Positions 38,119 through 48,870 of a stretch of 64,000 nucleotides of DNA are shown one piece after another. The notes beneath the pieces are model-generated. The model was not told the DNA's origin. It saw nothing but the letters and a program-made list of their open reading frames with translations, and did no database searches. The first letter of the stretch is position 1. Each line of letters begins with the position of its first letter. The position numbers and the translations under genes were made by a program. The stretch is from Lithospermum erythrorhizon (Eukaryota > Streptophyta > Magnoliopsida > Boraginales > Boraginaceae), in NCBI GenBank assembly GCA_019722365.1, contig JADFUC010001889.1, forward strand, positions 1,302,001 through 1,366,000. Direction: 5' to 3'.

Positions 38119-39690
38119 CTACACAAATACAACAATTATATAACACTTCAAATATGATTATACACAATAAGGGAAGTACATAGCAACTAGTAAATCAATA
38201 ATAATTCTTGATGAGCTCCTAGGATTATCATTACAAACATTACACTTGTTTTTTTTTTTTCATTTTACTTATTGGTAAATTCAACAATTTATCCTTTTGC
38301 AGTGAAATTACTTATAAACTTCAAATTATTTCCCCAAGAAAAGCTCTAGCCAAAATAAGGTGGAAATAACATACTCTGTATCATCTTATGGAGCTTATAG
38401 TAAATTAAAGTAATAAAGAGTACTTCATATATAAAAACTCAAAGTTCACCAAAAGAGACAACACTTATACCTTGATTTGCGTAACACAAATATCTTGATA
38501 GTCTTAGGCTTAAATTAATCAATGAAACCACATAAATATTCTTGGTACTTCAAGAAAAGCTTGATATTATGAGAAAATAAAATGATGGCAATCAAGAGAA
38601 GACGTGAAGCTAAAATGTATGAGGTTGAAATTTCACAACACAGTAAGAAACATATAGGACTACAATTATTGTTATTCTCCTTTGACTTGTGCATGATGTA
38701 ACTACTAGACTACTACTACTACTACTTTTTATATTCTTTAGTATTCATAGGAAAAAACAGCATCCCAAAAAACAAATGGTCCTGGTTTGAATCACCAAAA
38801 AATCTAGGAGTCATGCTTAAAAAGTGATGGAAGTATACTGTATATATATGGACTAATTGGTGAAAGTTGGACCAAGAATTAGGATGTGAAAAGAGAGGCA
38901 TATGAGTTAACCATAAGAAGAGAGCTCTATTTTGCACCTCTTGTTTGAGATACAAGAGAGTTAGACATAAGAGCTCCCTTGAACTTGAACCAAGGGACAT
39001 GACCAACTAATCAGTTAAACGAATCTCGATAATCAATCGGACGGATAAAAATAGTACATATTTTTTACCCCTTCAAGCACTTGACTCGGCCATCAACCCT
39101 TCCGAAACTTGATTCATCCGGCATCAACCCTTTCGGGCACTCGACCAATGGGCTGTCCTAAGCTGACTGCCATCAAAGGGACCTTCCTTCCAAGGAATCG
39201 TTCACCTGACAGGTCATATTCCAGTTGGACGACAGCATCCTCTTGGTCCAATCATAATGAATCATGTCATCAATGTGGATAACTACAAAATTATACTTCA
39301 TCAAACTCGAACGAAAGCTATACAATAGCAGAGATAAATAAAAACGAATTGTTCCATTTCAACAAGTCTTAATTTTGTTCTTCCAAGAGGCATTCCATAA
39401 TCACAAAATCCAAGCTTAATTTTGGATAAATAATTCCAGTCAAATCAAAGTACTATATATCCATATACAAATTTTGTTCAATTCTTGATCATACTAACAG
39501 ATGTAATTAAGAAGTAAGGTGCCATATCACTTCACTAAAATTTAATCATAAACATGTTACTATATACAAGTAATCACTTGTGAAACTTTGTGAACAACAT
39601 TTCTTTTTCATTTCAATTACAAGGCGATACAAGATTCTCATGTGCAGAGAAAGAACATAAAAAAAGAAAACATGAAGTTCTCCAAGAACC
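38119..39690. other. Spacer between OCT7-like gene and PCO
   Basis: 38119-39005 is the upstream flank of the intact OCT7-like gene, homologous in its distal part to 33600-33800. 39060-39270 holds a GC-richer patch with a short repeated catcaaccctttcgg-like string. No gene seen. The remainder is probably PCO 3' flank. Confidence 0.5.
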
Positions 39691-39696
39691 TTCAAC

Positions 39697-42600
39697 CTAG
39701 TGAATTGGAGGACCCATGTATTTAATTACATCCATTTCAGACTCTTCAGGCACTTCAATTTCCTCTAACCATCCGCAGTCCGTGCCATCTTCTTCTGCTA
39801 CTGGAGATTTATCATCTGAACATGCCATGGAATACGGATATTACTACGAAAAGATGAAATAACTTGGCATTGTTAGGATTGGAAACAAATTTAGTCTAGT
39901 ACTCGCATAACTAGTAATCAAGAGGACAATATTCTAAAAGAACACGAAACTTCAAGCCATCAAAGCTACATGAACTGATGAACGAAAGCATGTAGCTCCC
40001 TTCAGAACTTCTAATTTATAGCTGCTGGGCTACCCTTATTCAACCAAGACCGACATAAACAACACGACTATAAAAGAAGATGTTTGGCTTACTTGAGAAA
40101 GCACTGAAAGGAAAATCTCGATAGTATGAGCAGTCACGGCCATCATCCTTGGAATATGGTGGTCCCATCACATCAAGCACAGCACATGGAGTTACTGCTC
40201 TGAATTCATGGATATTACCTCCAGACATTGGATAAAGTACCGAAGTGTCGCATGGAGCAGTAAAAACTTTGTTGGCTTTCAATCTAGCCAATCTCGCTGC
40301 ACATATAACAGTTTAATAAGTAAATTTCAAGGAACATGAGCAGGAGAGCCATTTCAGCACGAAAGAAAGATAGACAGACAAAAACCTTCGGATGAGAGAA
40401 CTCACACTTATATTTGCCAGGATTGTTTGACTTGTCTGGATCAAACCAATCATATGCTTTAATGTGCATGGACCCCAACAAAAGCTTGCTGAAAACTGTC
40501 ATTTCTGGATGATTGTGGAGGGGTATAACACTAGTTGCTGGAAGAAAGAAGATGCACAGCTGCAAAAAACCAGATGCACAAATCAGTAATTGCAGAGAAA
40601 GCAGAGATATGTCTTCCATTTTCTTTTGTCTATACTAAATTTTTTAACTGGTCAGCGCTTGATTCATAGTAATGCATAGCTAGAAGAAAATGAATTTATT
40701 TACTTGTTTTGTAACGAGTTCAAAATAAACCAAAATTCATTATATTTGGGATGGAGGGTGTAACCTATATCACATCAACACAAGCTTTAGAAATAAACAA
40801 TATAGGACCAGGACTATCTTACCGAGAAATTCTCGCACTGGTAAATGGTTGTATAGGTGACTCTCGGGTTACCCTCCACCACACTTTCAGGATTAAAAAA
40901 TCGCAAATTTCTACTTAGGCCAACATCTTCGGGCATCATGTTGTCTAAAACATCGATAAAAGAACATGAATGAGATGCCATGCCACTTGGTACAAATATA
41001 AATTGAAACAAAATCTTTACACGATGATAATTCATAAAATGCACAACCTTAAACAGGTCACTTCCACTACTAAATAGTACACTAGTCACTTAACAAGAGT
41101 CGAGTTAGTACACAGTTTGCAGGAATAGCGAATATCGATCAGATAAAAAATCAACTATAGTCCTCCTACTTTATGGCGACGAGAAAATATCAAAACTTAA
41201 AAATTTGAAAATGAGAAAACATTCTTCCCAACTTTTTTCGTGAAAGAAAGCCTGGAATTAAACCAGGAAAATTACACAACGTCGAGGAGGCATCCCGACT
41301 TCTGAAGTATTCTGTTGACAACTTGACATAAATCTAGAAGTCAATTGGTTTATTATATATGGTCTTACTTATATAAATTCATGAAGTACCAAATGCAGTT
41401 GTTTTTAATATTAACCAGAGAACTTGGATACAAGAATGTGCAACAATCATTCTGTTTTTTGTAAGTGTACAAAAATGGGTTGTTTATTTCAAAAAATTAT
41501 TGCCCTTCATTCTCAAATAAGTCAATGACAAACATGGGTAATGGGTACTCATGTTTATCACAAGAAATTTCCCCTTTTACTACTTACAAACCAATCTTTA
41601 TACGTAATAATATGTGCATGAATGCTTCCAAATTATGGTCCCACCATTTTGTTTAGTTGCATTAGGCTTTGGACAAATTCCTTCATAAACTGAATCTATC
41701 TCTCAATTGGTCAAAATGAGACTATGCTAATAGTATTCCCTAAAAGGCTTTTGTGAGAAAGTAAATGAGATGGAGACATGGAATACAATTTTGCAAGTAG
41801 GGTAAGTCAATACCCTACACCAATAATTTCATTGAAATCAGGGATGTTTACTATAGGAATGCAATGAAAGTATGAATTTGCATGTATCATTTCTTAATGG
41901 AAAACTAAGATCAAGTAGAAATTAGCAAATAACATGGTTTCTGAAAAATGACTCTACATGTTTTGAAACTCAAGTAGAAAAAAATTAAGGCAAAGATTGG
42001 CTCTCCTATTTGTATGACTCATTTGAGGTTTCATGCATAGAATGATTATACATATGCATAGAAAACCTAATAAACCTTACATATAGAAGGTGTAAGCAAT
42101 GCAATACAAGATATCATACACTGTTATGCAACAAATAAATGAACCATTACCAGTGAATAATATCTAAACTCCTAGAAGATAAGGGAATTGGCTTAGCCTA
42201 TTTCCATATTAAGTAGATATACAACAACACAATAATTCTGCTAAAAAGATCTCATCTAAACCTTAAAATAAAATTCAGTTCTAAAACATCCTTGGAGACA
42301 TGGTTCTTTAATGCATTTATTCTTCGTACTCATTGATTTCAATCATTCTATGAATCAAAAACTGGTAAAATAAAGAATCACCAACTTCTACATTGTTTCA
42401 ATCATTTTGAGAGTGCAATATATCATTTCCCTTGATAAATACAACAATTAAGAAATGTTGATAACATAAAATAGCAACTCACCAAGAATGTGGCACAACT
42501 TCTGGACATCATCAGGACAAGGCACAGTACCATGACCCTTAAACACTTCACCACATGTAATAAACAACCTCTCCAAAGTCCTAGGTACAACCTCAATCTG

Positions 42601-42717
42601 CCTCCTTATGTTCCTCTTAGTACCCTTACACTTCCTCTTCTTAACAACCTTAAAACTACTTCCTCTTCTAACTGAACCATTCTCTTGTCCAATCATCAAA
42701 CTTGCTTCTACCACCAT
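39697..42717 (-). CDS. PCO: Plant cysteine oxidase
   Basis: Five exons: 42483-42717, 40823-40944, 40406-40559, 40093-40296, 39697-39815, giving 277 residues. It is an ADO/PCO-type thiol dioxygenase of the cupin fold. The Fe(II)-binding His residues are visible as H134 and H136 in PLHNHPEM and H200 in GGNIHEFR. The 64-residue spacing between H136 and H200 equals that of Arabidopsis PCO4, and the conserved D212 (CAVLDV) and Y218 (GPPY) are also in place. PCOs oxidise N-terminal Cys of ERF-VII factors, VRN2 and ZPR2 using O2, marking them for the Arg/N-degron pathway, so they act as oxygen sensors. The N-terminal lead ([11 protein letters not shown]) is basic, like nuclear-localised PCO1/2 members. 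Intron 1 is about 1.5 kb. The upstream flank is a triplicated TATA-bearing repeat. Confidence 0.93.
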
Positions 42718-42791
42718 AATCTCAACAAATATCCAAACTTTTAACTATATAATCACCTATAAAAAAACCAACAAAATTACACTACCCCCTT

Positions 42792-43126
42792 TTTCCAAAT
42801 CTTGAAGTATCACTTATATAAGCCTCAAAATATCATAAAAGTTCGATATTTCTTGATTATTAACCACAAAAACTACTTTTTTTTCAGTAACTTATAGCTT
42901 ATGTTTCCAAATCTTGAAGTATCACTTATATAAACCTCAAAAAGACGTAAAGATTTGAGCTTTCTTATTAATTATTAACCACAAAAAATATCTTCCTGAA
43001 TAATTTATAGTTTATGTTTCCAAATCTTGAAGTATCACTTATATAAAAATAAAAAAATCATAAAGATTTTGGGTTTTTTTATTATTAACCACAAAAACAA
43101 TGTTCTTGAATAATTTATAGCTTATG
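42792..43126 (-). repeat. Triplicated ~112-bp promoter unit upstream of PCO
   Basis: Three direct copies start gtttccaaatcttgaagtat at about 42792, 42903 and 43016; a fourth partial start is at 43127. Each ends with attattaaccacaaaaa and a ttatagcttatg-like block. Each contains cttatataa, a TATA-box sequence on the minus strand. Confidence 0.85.
42813..42822 (-). promoter_or_regulatory. Candidate TATA box of PCO (proximal copy)
   Basis: CTTATATAAG, about 95 bp upstream of the ATG at 42715-42717, which would allow a 5' UTR near 65 bp. Copies of the same box lie at 42925-42934 and 43038-43047. Confidence 0.5.
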
Positions 43127-43875
43127 TTTCCAAAGATGTAACAGTTGGTAAAAAAACAACACAAACCCAGAAGAAACAGTGGATATTGTTAGCTAAATAT
43201 AGCAAAAATGGGAGATTTGAGTAAGGATTAGGTACAAAAACTATGTGCTATGGAAGAAATTTGTGGAATAAAATTATGTGAAACTGTTTATATGAAGAAA
43301 AGTAGGGGAAAAAGATGAGTCTGTAAAATTCCCGCCCCAAGATTAAGAGGAAACTGCTTTTCGAAAATCCATGGTTTTGGCCTTTTGGGGGTAGATATAT
43401 TACTTGATAGGTATGAAAAACGAGGGAACCTGTTGAATCTGGACAGGGCTCATATTCGAGTTTCGAACGAATCGAAAATATTGAGATTCGATTCTGTTCG
43501 AAAAATTTCAAGGCTTGAGGTTCGAGTTTCGATTCATAAGGTTCGAGGCTCAATCAGAACATTGAAAGTTTAATGATCAAATATGAAAAAAAAAATTATA
43601 AATTTATGTGGTTCATCGAAATCAAATTTTCGGCTCCAGCTTAGTAGAAACTAAAATTGAAGTTCCAGCTCGGCTCGAACTGTATCGAATCGAATCGAGA
43701 TTTCAGATTCTTTTACATATGACATGAGATCACATGTACCAGAACATGTATCCTAATTAAATTGGACACGACAACATATTATTTGTGTATCAGAAACTGG
43801 TGCAGAGGATTTGCACCAGTATATATATTGGGATTTCAAAATTTGCTCCAAAAACAAAAAATGTTTAGAATATGT

Positions 43876-44281
43876 AACTTTGGGATAAATGGCACCAAAG
43901 ATCACTCACGTTTGTTAAAAATCTCCATTCGATCACCCTAGTTCAACATAGATCTTTTCGATCACTAGTGTTTCTTAAAGAGGGCAAACTTGGTCATTCC
44001 GTCAATTTGAGGCCAAAAATCGTGTTTTTCTTCTTTTTCACATATTTTGCATTTCTCAAAATTATGTGCCTTTAACTCTGTATGTTTTCTAGAAAGATAA
44101 AATATCCATGCAAAACATGAAGAAAAAATTGATTTGTGGTCACAAATTGTCGGAATGACCAATTTTGCCAGCTACAATGAATATCGCTAATCGAAAACGG
44201 TATGAATTGAACTAGAATGCTCGAATGATTGTTTTTAATAAACGTGAGTGATCTTTCATTGATATCATTTACCCTTAACTT
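43876..44281. mobile_element. Fold-back MITE with ~130-bp inverted arms
   Basis: The left arm has gggataaatggcaccaaaga, atcactcacgttt and ggtcattccgtcaatttg. The right arm in reverse complement has gggtaaatgatatcaatgaa, atcactcacgttt and ggtcattccgacaatttg. The short AT-rich centre has no useful frame. Confidence 0.8.
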
Positions 44282-44645
44282 TTGTCATAGAGATAGATAT
44301 TTATTTGATTTATGTGTCTAGAGCAAATGTCCGTCACAAATAGTGTATTAATTTATACAGACAACATCGTCTAACTCTTTTTTGTACATATTCGATGTTT
44401 TCCTGTTTTATCGGTATATCATGAATTATAGAAATCATAATAGTTATGGTGTAACATATATATAATATATAATATTAAGAAATGAAGACATCGATGATGG
44501 CTCATAAAAAAGGCAGATCATCTTCATTATAATTTATGTTTATAATATATCATTCATAAAAAAAAAAAAATTGTATATAAAAAGGGTTGCACGCCCTCAT
44601 TACCACTATATTAACTTTTATAATAGAATGTGTGAAGTTTTGATG

Positions 44646-44845
44646 TATACTCCCTCCAATTCAAAATATAAGACTTTTTTTCGTTTTTTATGTCCAACTT
44701 TTTTAAACATCACACCACTAATTATATTATGATAAATTGTAAAATTTACTTTATGAAAATATATTAAAATATTATCAAATTTATTAATATCAAATTTATA
44801 TTTTTTGAATTAAAAAATAAAAGGTGAACACGATCAAAATTGGCC
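44646..44845. mobile_element. Possible Stowaway-like MITE relic
   Basis: It starts tactccctccaattcaaaat, a Stowaway-type end, and the interior resembles the TASH3 intron MITEs. A matching right end is not clear. Confidence 0.35.
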
Positions 44846-45132
44846 ACGCAAAAACAAAAACGCTCTATAAATTGAATTGGAGGCAATTGATTAACCAAAA
44901 AACAAAGTGATACTAGCTACATCCACACCAACACTACGGTTTAAAAAGCTTGAAATCAGTGTTGTTACTTTAACAATTTTTAGGTGTCTTTGGCTATCTG
45001 ACGATTTTGTATTAAAACTGCGCACATTATCAACACATATAAAAATCAATTGTGCATTAAATTTCTACACAAAAATCAATAATATATATGGTAGCCATAT
45101 AAATGAGCGATTTTCATATATATATATATATA

Positions 45133-45562
45133 TAGGCTAAAGGCACTAACCATCACTGAACTTTCACTCGGGTTTCCATTCCATCACTCAATTATTAACA
45201 TGTTCCATTCCATCACCCAACTTCTGACAATTGGCAAATTTGGTCCCGACGTCAAAATTCGGGCCAAGTAAAAACACTAACTGCAGTAAGATTTTAGTCA
45301 AATCACCCCTCGAGTCAGTTATACACACATGTGTGAAATGACTATTTTGCCTCCCTTATTTGTAAGTGCAATCGTTAGGTTGTTTTATTAAGGGTAAAAT
45401 TGTCATTTCACTAAAAAATTACTATTTTGACTAAAATACCCCGCAGTTAGTGTTTTAACCGCCATTTTGACGCCGGACCACCTGCTAATTTTCGTAAGTC
45501 GCCAAAGAATCTTAACACGTTAATAATCGGGAGCGATTAAATTAAACCCTTGTTTAAAGCTC
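45133..45562. mobile_element. Second fold-back MITE in the PCO upstream spacer
   Basis: The arms match in inverted orientation: caattattaacatgtt and aaaacactaactgcagtaag on the left, and gattattaacgtgtt and aaaacactaactgcggggta in reverse complement on the right. It lies next to an AT dinucleotide run. No coding capacity. Confidence 0.75.
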
Positions 45563-45984
45563 AAATACTACAAGGCCTTAAACCTTATATATATATATAT
45601 TATATCATCTAGTTCAATCTTGTCCTTTATTTTAGCCACCACATCCTAATTAATGACAAATTAGCACGGTCTCATAAAAAGTTTTCTTAAGTACCATGTT
45701 AAAGGGTTTTCTTAAGTCTGCTAGATTGAAGCAAGGGTTAAATAAGATGTTGATTCCTCCATGATGAAATATTGAAAAAACTTTGGAGCTGATAATTAAC
45801 ATCTTCCATTGTAAGATGTTTCGTGATTCAAGTGAACTACTGTATTATGAACTTGTATAATAAGTCCGGCATACTATACACCACCATAATATGTGTCGAC
45901 CACCACCATGTGAATGGTTGACCGATTCACTCCACCAGCACCCATAGTGTAAAACGAGAAAAACAATATATAAATCAACAAACC

Positions 45985-46265
45985 TTTGTGTTAAGAGTTC
46001 ATGATGGTCCATACAAAAACCAATTAATTACATTATTAATTCAGTCGGAGGGTCTTACACAATCAATGTGGGACTGGGTCTCAATACTCTCCCGCACGTG
46101 TAACCCGATCCACTTGAACATATATGGAATTTACACGTGGCCTTAACAATGGGTCTGACTCTCATATCATGTTAAGAGTCCATGATGGATCATACTAAAA
46201 CCAATTGATTATAGATGGATGAAGCCCATAACCTTATTAATTCAGTCGAAAGGTCTTATAGGACT
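45985..46265. repeat. Direct duplication of an LTR-like unit
   Basis: gttaagagttcatgatggtc...aaaccaattaatta and gttaagagtccatgatggat...aaaccaattgattat, each followed by ttattaattcagtcg and aggtctta, lie about 185 bp apart. The string type is common in dispersed plant LTR-derived repeats. Confidence 0.65.
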
Positions 46266-46269
46266 TTAA

Positions 46270-47890
46270 ACGAAAAAGTAATTAAAACCGAAGTGGAAAA
46301 ATAATAAACAAAGTATTAAATACGTTTATGGATAAAGTTTAACAAATTTATCTATGTGCTTCAGTAGTGCTTCTGACATATTACCCCATTTTCCTTCATT
46401 TTTCCAACTTAACACCCACGCCTACAAACATGGGGTCACTGCAAAGAAAAAGTAATTCATCAAGGCAATCATGGTATTTTATTTTTCTAAGCAACTTTTA
46501 GTGGAGAAGAAATTACTGCATGTTTAAGTGCCCATTTAGTTTGTTTTCATTCATCAATGACCAACTAAACGGGATAAGGGATAGGAGGATTGGACTGTTG
46601 ACTGTTCACAACTTTATCATATTATTTTTTATATAAAAAAAAAAGCTTTTTCAGAATTTGCTAAGATAAAGTGTAAATAATATCTACTAGCTAGGCATAT
46701 ATAGTTTAGCATGATCTTTTGATTTACTTAATTTGTAATATAACATATTTAACTCCGTAAGATATGGAAACAATACAGGTATATGTTAAAGTAATTTAGC
46801 TCCCCTTAGCTCCACTCTTATACTTTAGAGTTAACATGTACATAAAATAAAATATTATTTTTTTTAATCGACCCATATCACTATAAAGGATTCGATTCTT
46901 CAGAACCACCTGACTAACCCTAGCTTGATAAAATAAAAATACAGGAAATGATATTATGAAAGCAAACTCAATACCATTGTGAATTTTATTTGAATCACTC
47001 GAACAAATACAATATTTTAAGGATAATAATTTTTCACTTCAAATTTTTATATATCAACACTTTACCTCTTTGTTATTTTAGATAAATGTTTACACTTCAA
47101 CTAGGGTAATAAGTCGTAGTAAACATTTTGGCAGCTCAATAGTAATCAACTTCAAAACTTAAATAGAAAATAATGGAGTTGGTAATAAAAAGAAGAACGA
47201 AATGTAGAAGTAGTAATAATATGGAGGTAATGATAATCTGGTAGCAGAAACCATAAACTTTTTTTTGATAGTTGATAATATAATATTAAGATCAAAGCAA
47301 TCATACAATGTTCCGAGCTAATTGTTCATACTGGCAGAAACCATAAACTGAGATGGGGATGGATGTCAACAACAGAAATCTGCAGGCATCTTATAATGAG
47401 ACTTTTCGAAATTGCTTATGAGTTCAGATGTTATCCAATTTTTATTTTTTTCATTTGGAACTTTCCTAAACCAACTTTGAACCAGAGAACATTAGTAATG
47501 TTAATTTGAATCATTATTTAACAAACCTATTTTGACCCAGAAAACTTCAATATTTGAATCATTTAACTGCTTTTTACTGTTTGATGGGGATGCGATGACA
47601 TGAAAGTAATTTAATATAGGGAATAATACAAAACTCAGAAATATTGGCTTCAACGTAATTTAGTATTTTCACTCAATATTATGTAAAAGACTAATAATAA
47701 TGTCAAAGCCATTTTCATTTTCTCAAATCATTTTTTAATTAATTCCAACTATATTCCCTTTGAGTTTTGATCAGTAGAACTTCTAAATTTATCACATATG
47801 ACATATGTAAAGTTTTAGTTTCCCGCGAGACTATGTATTGAATGTTACTAATTAGCTTGTTTTTTTCCTTTGAACTATTATTTTCATTAT
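46270..47890. other. AT-rich spacer without recognised features
   Basis: No reading frame, RNA or repeat structure I can support. Confidence 0.5.
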
Positions 47891-47904
47891 ATCCCAACGA
47901 ATAT

Positions 47905-48870
47905 GTTCCCTAATATGTTAATAAGATGATGTTTTGGGAGAAAAACAATTGATTCTAATTCTTTTTCGTGACTTGTGCCCCATTCACAAAAAACAAAAAC
48001 GCTGCTTTTTATATCCCGAACATAATCCGCTCGACTTTGCTTTTCGATGTTCTTAATATTAAGATGATATGATGCTCCTGAGAAAAACAAGCTGATTCTA
48101 ATGTTTTTCAGACTTCCACGGTCCTATCTCGCCAAAACAAACCGCATTTTTCTCCTAGGATCCGCTCGAAGTTTTTTTACTATGTTCCCCTAATATTAGT
48201 ATAAGTATGATGTTCTGGGAGAAAAACAATTGATTCTAATAAGTTTATTCTGTAAGGTCCCATTCTCAGTAAAACGAAAACCACATTTTTTTTCATATCC
48301 GAACGGAACTGCTCAACTTTTTTTTCGATGCTCCTAATATTAGTGCGGCGGCGATGTTCGAGAGAAAACAATTGATTCTAATTCTTTTCGTACCTCAAGG
48401 CCATCCTGCTCGGCCAAAACAAAAAAACGACATATTTGTATCCGAACTGAACTGCTCGAAGTTTTTTACTTTGCTCCCTTATATTATCATAAGTATGACG
48501 CTGTCAACACAAACAAGTTTGTATTGTAATGTTGTGATTTGCAAGGTCCCATTCTCGCCAAACAAAAACGGTATTTTTTTCATATCTCAAACGAACCTAA
48601 CTTTTTTTTCGATGCGTTCCCCTAATATTAGTATATGGGCATGACGTCGGAGAAAACAATTGATCTTCTAATACTTTTCGATTTGCGCGGGTCTTATTCT
48701 ACCAAAACAAAAACGGGCGTTTTTTTCATATTCAATGGGTAATCCTTTCGACTTTGTTTCGATGCTCCCCTAATATTAGCATAGGTACGACAAGCCTCGG
48801 AGAAACACAAAATGATTCTAATTCTTCTTGCTTCGCGTCCCATTCACCAAAACAAAAACTTCATTTTTCC
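47905..48870. repeat. Tandem array, about seven units of ~142 bp
   Basis: Units carry cctaatattagtata, gaaaaacaattgattctaat, ggtcccattctcgcc and catatccgaacggaactgc blocks. The gattctaat anchor (diverged in two units) recurs at about 47951, 48093, 48232, 48374, 48520, 48662 and 48814, a step mostly near 142 bp. It abuts Ty3-gypsy debris. Some units are open on the minus strand and encode related strings such as LESIVFLPEHH. Confidence 0.85.

Noticed and set aside
47905..48870. CRISPR-like array
   Set aside because: Units are ~142 bp, contiguous and diverged, with no short conserved repeat and unique spacers; plant nuclear context.
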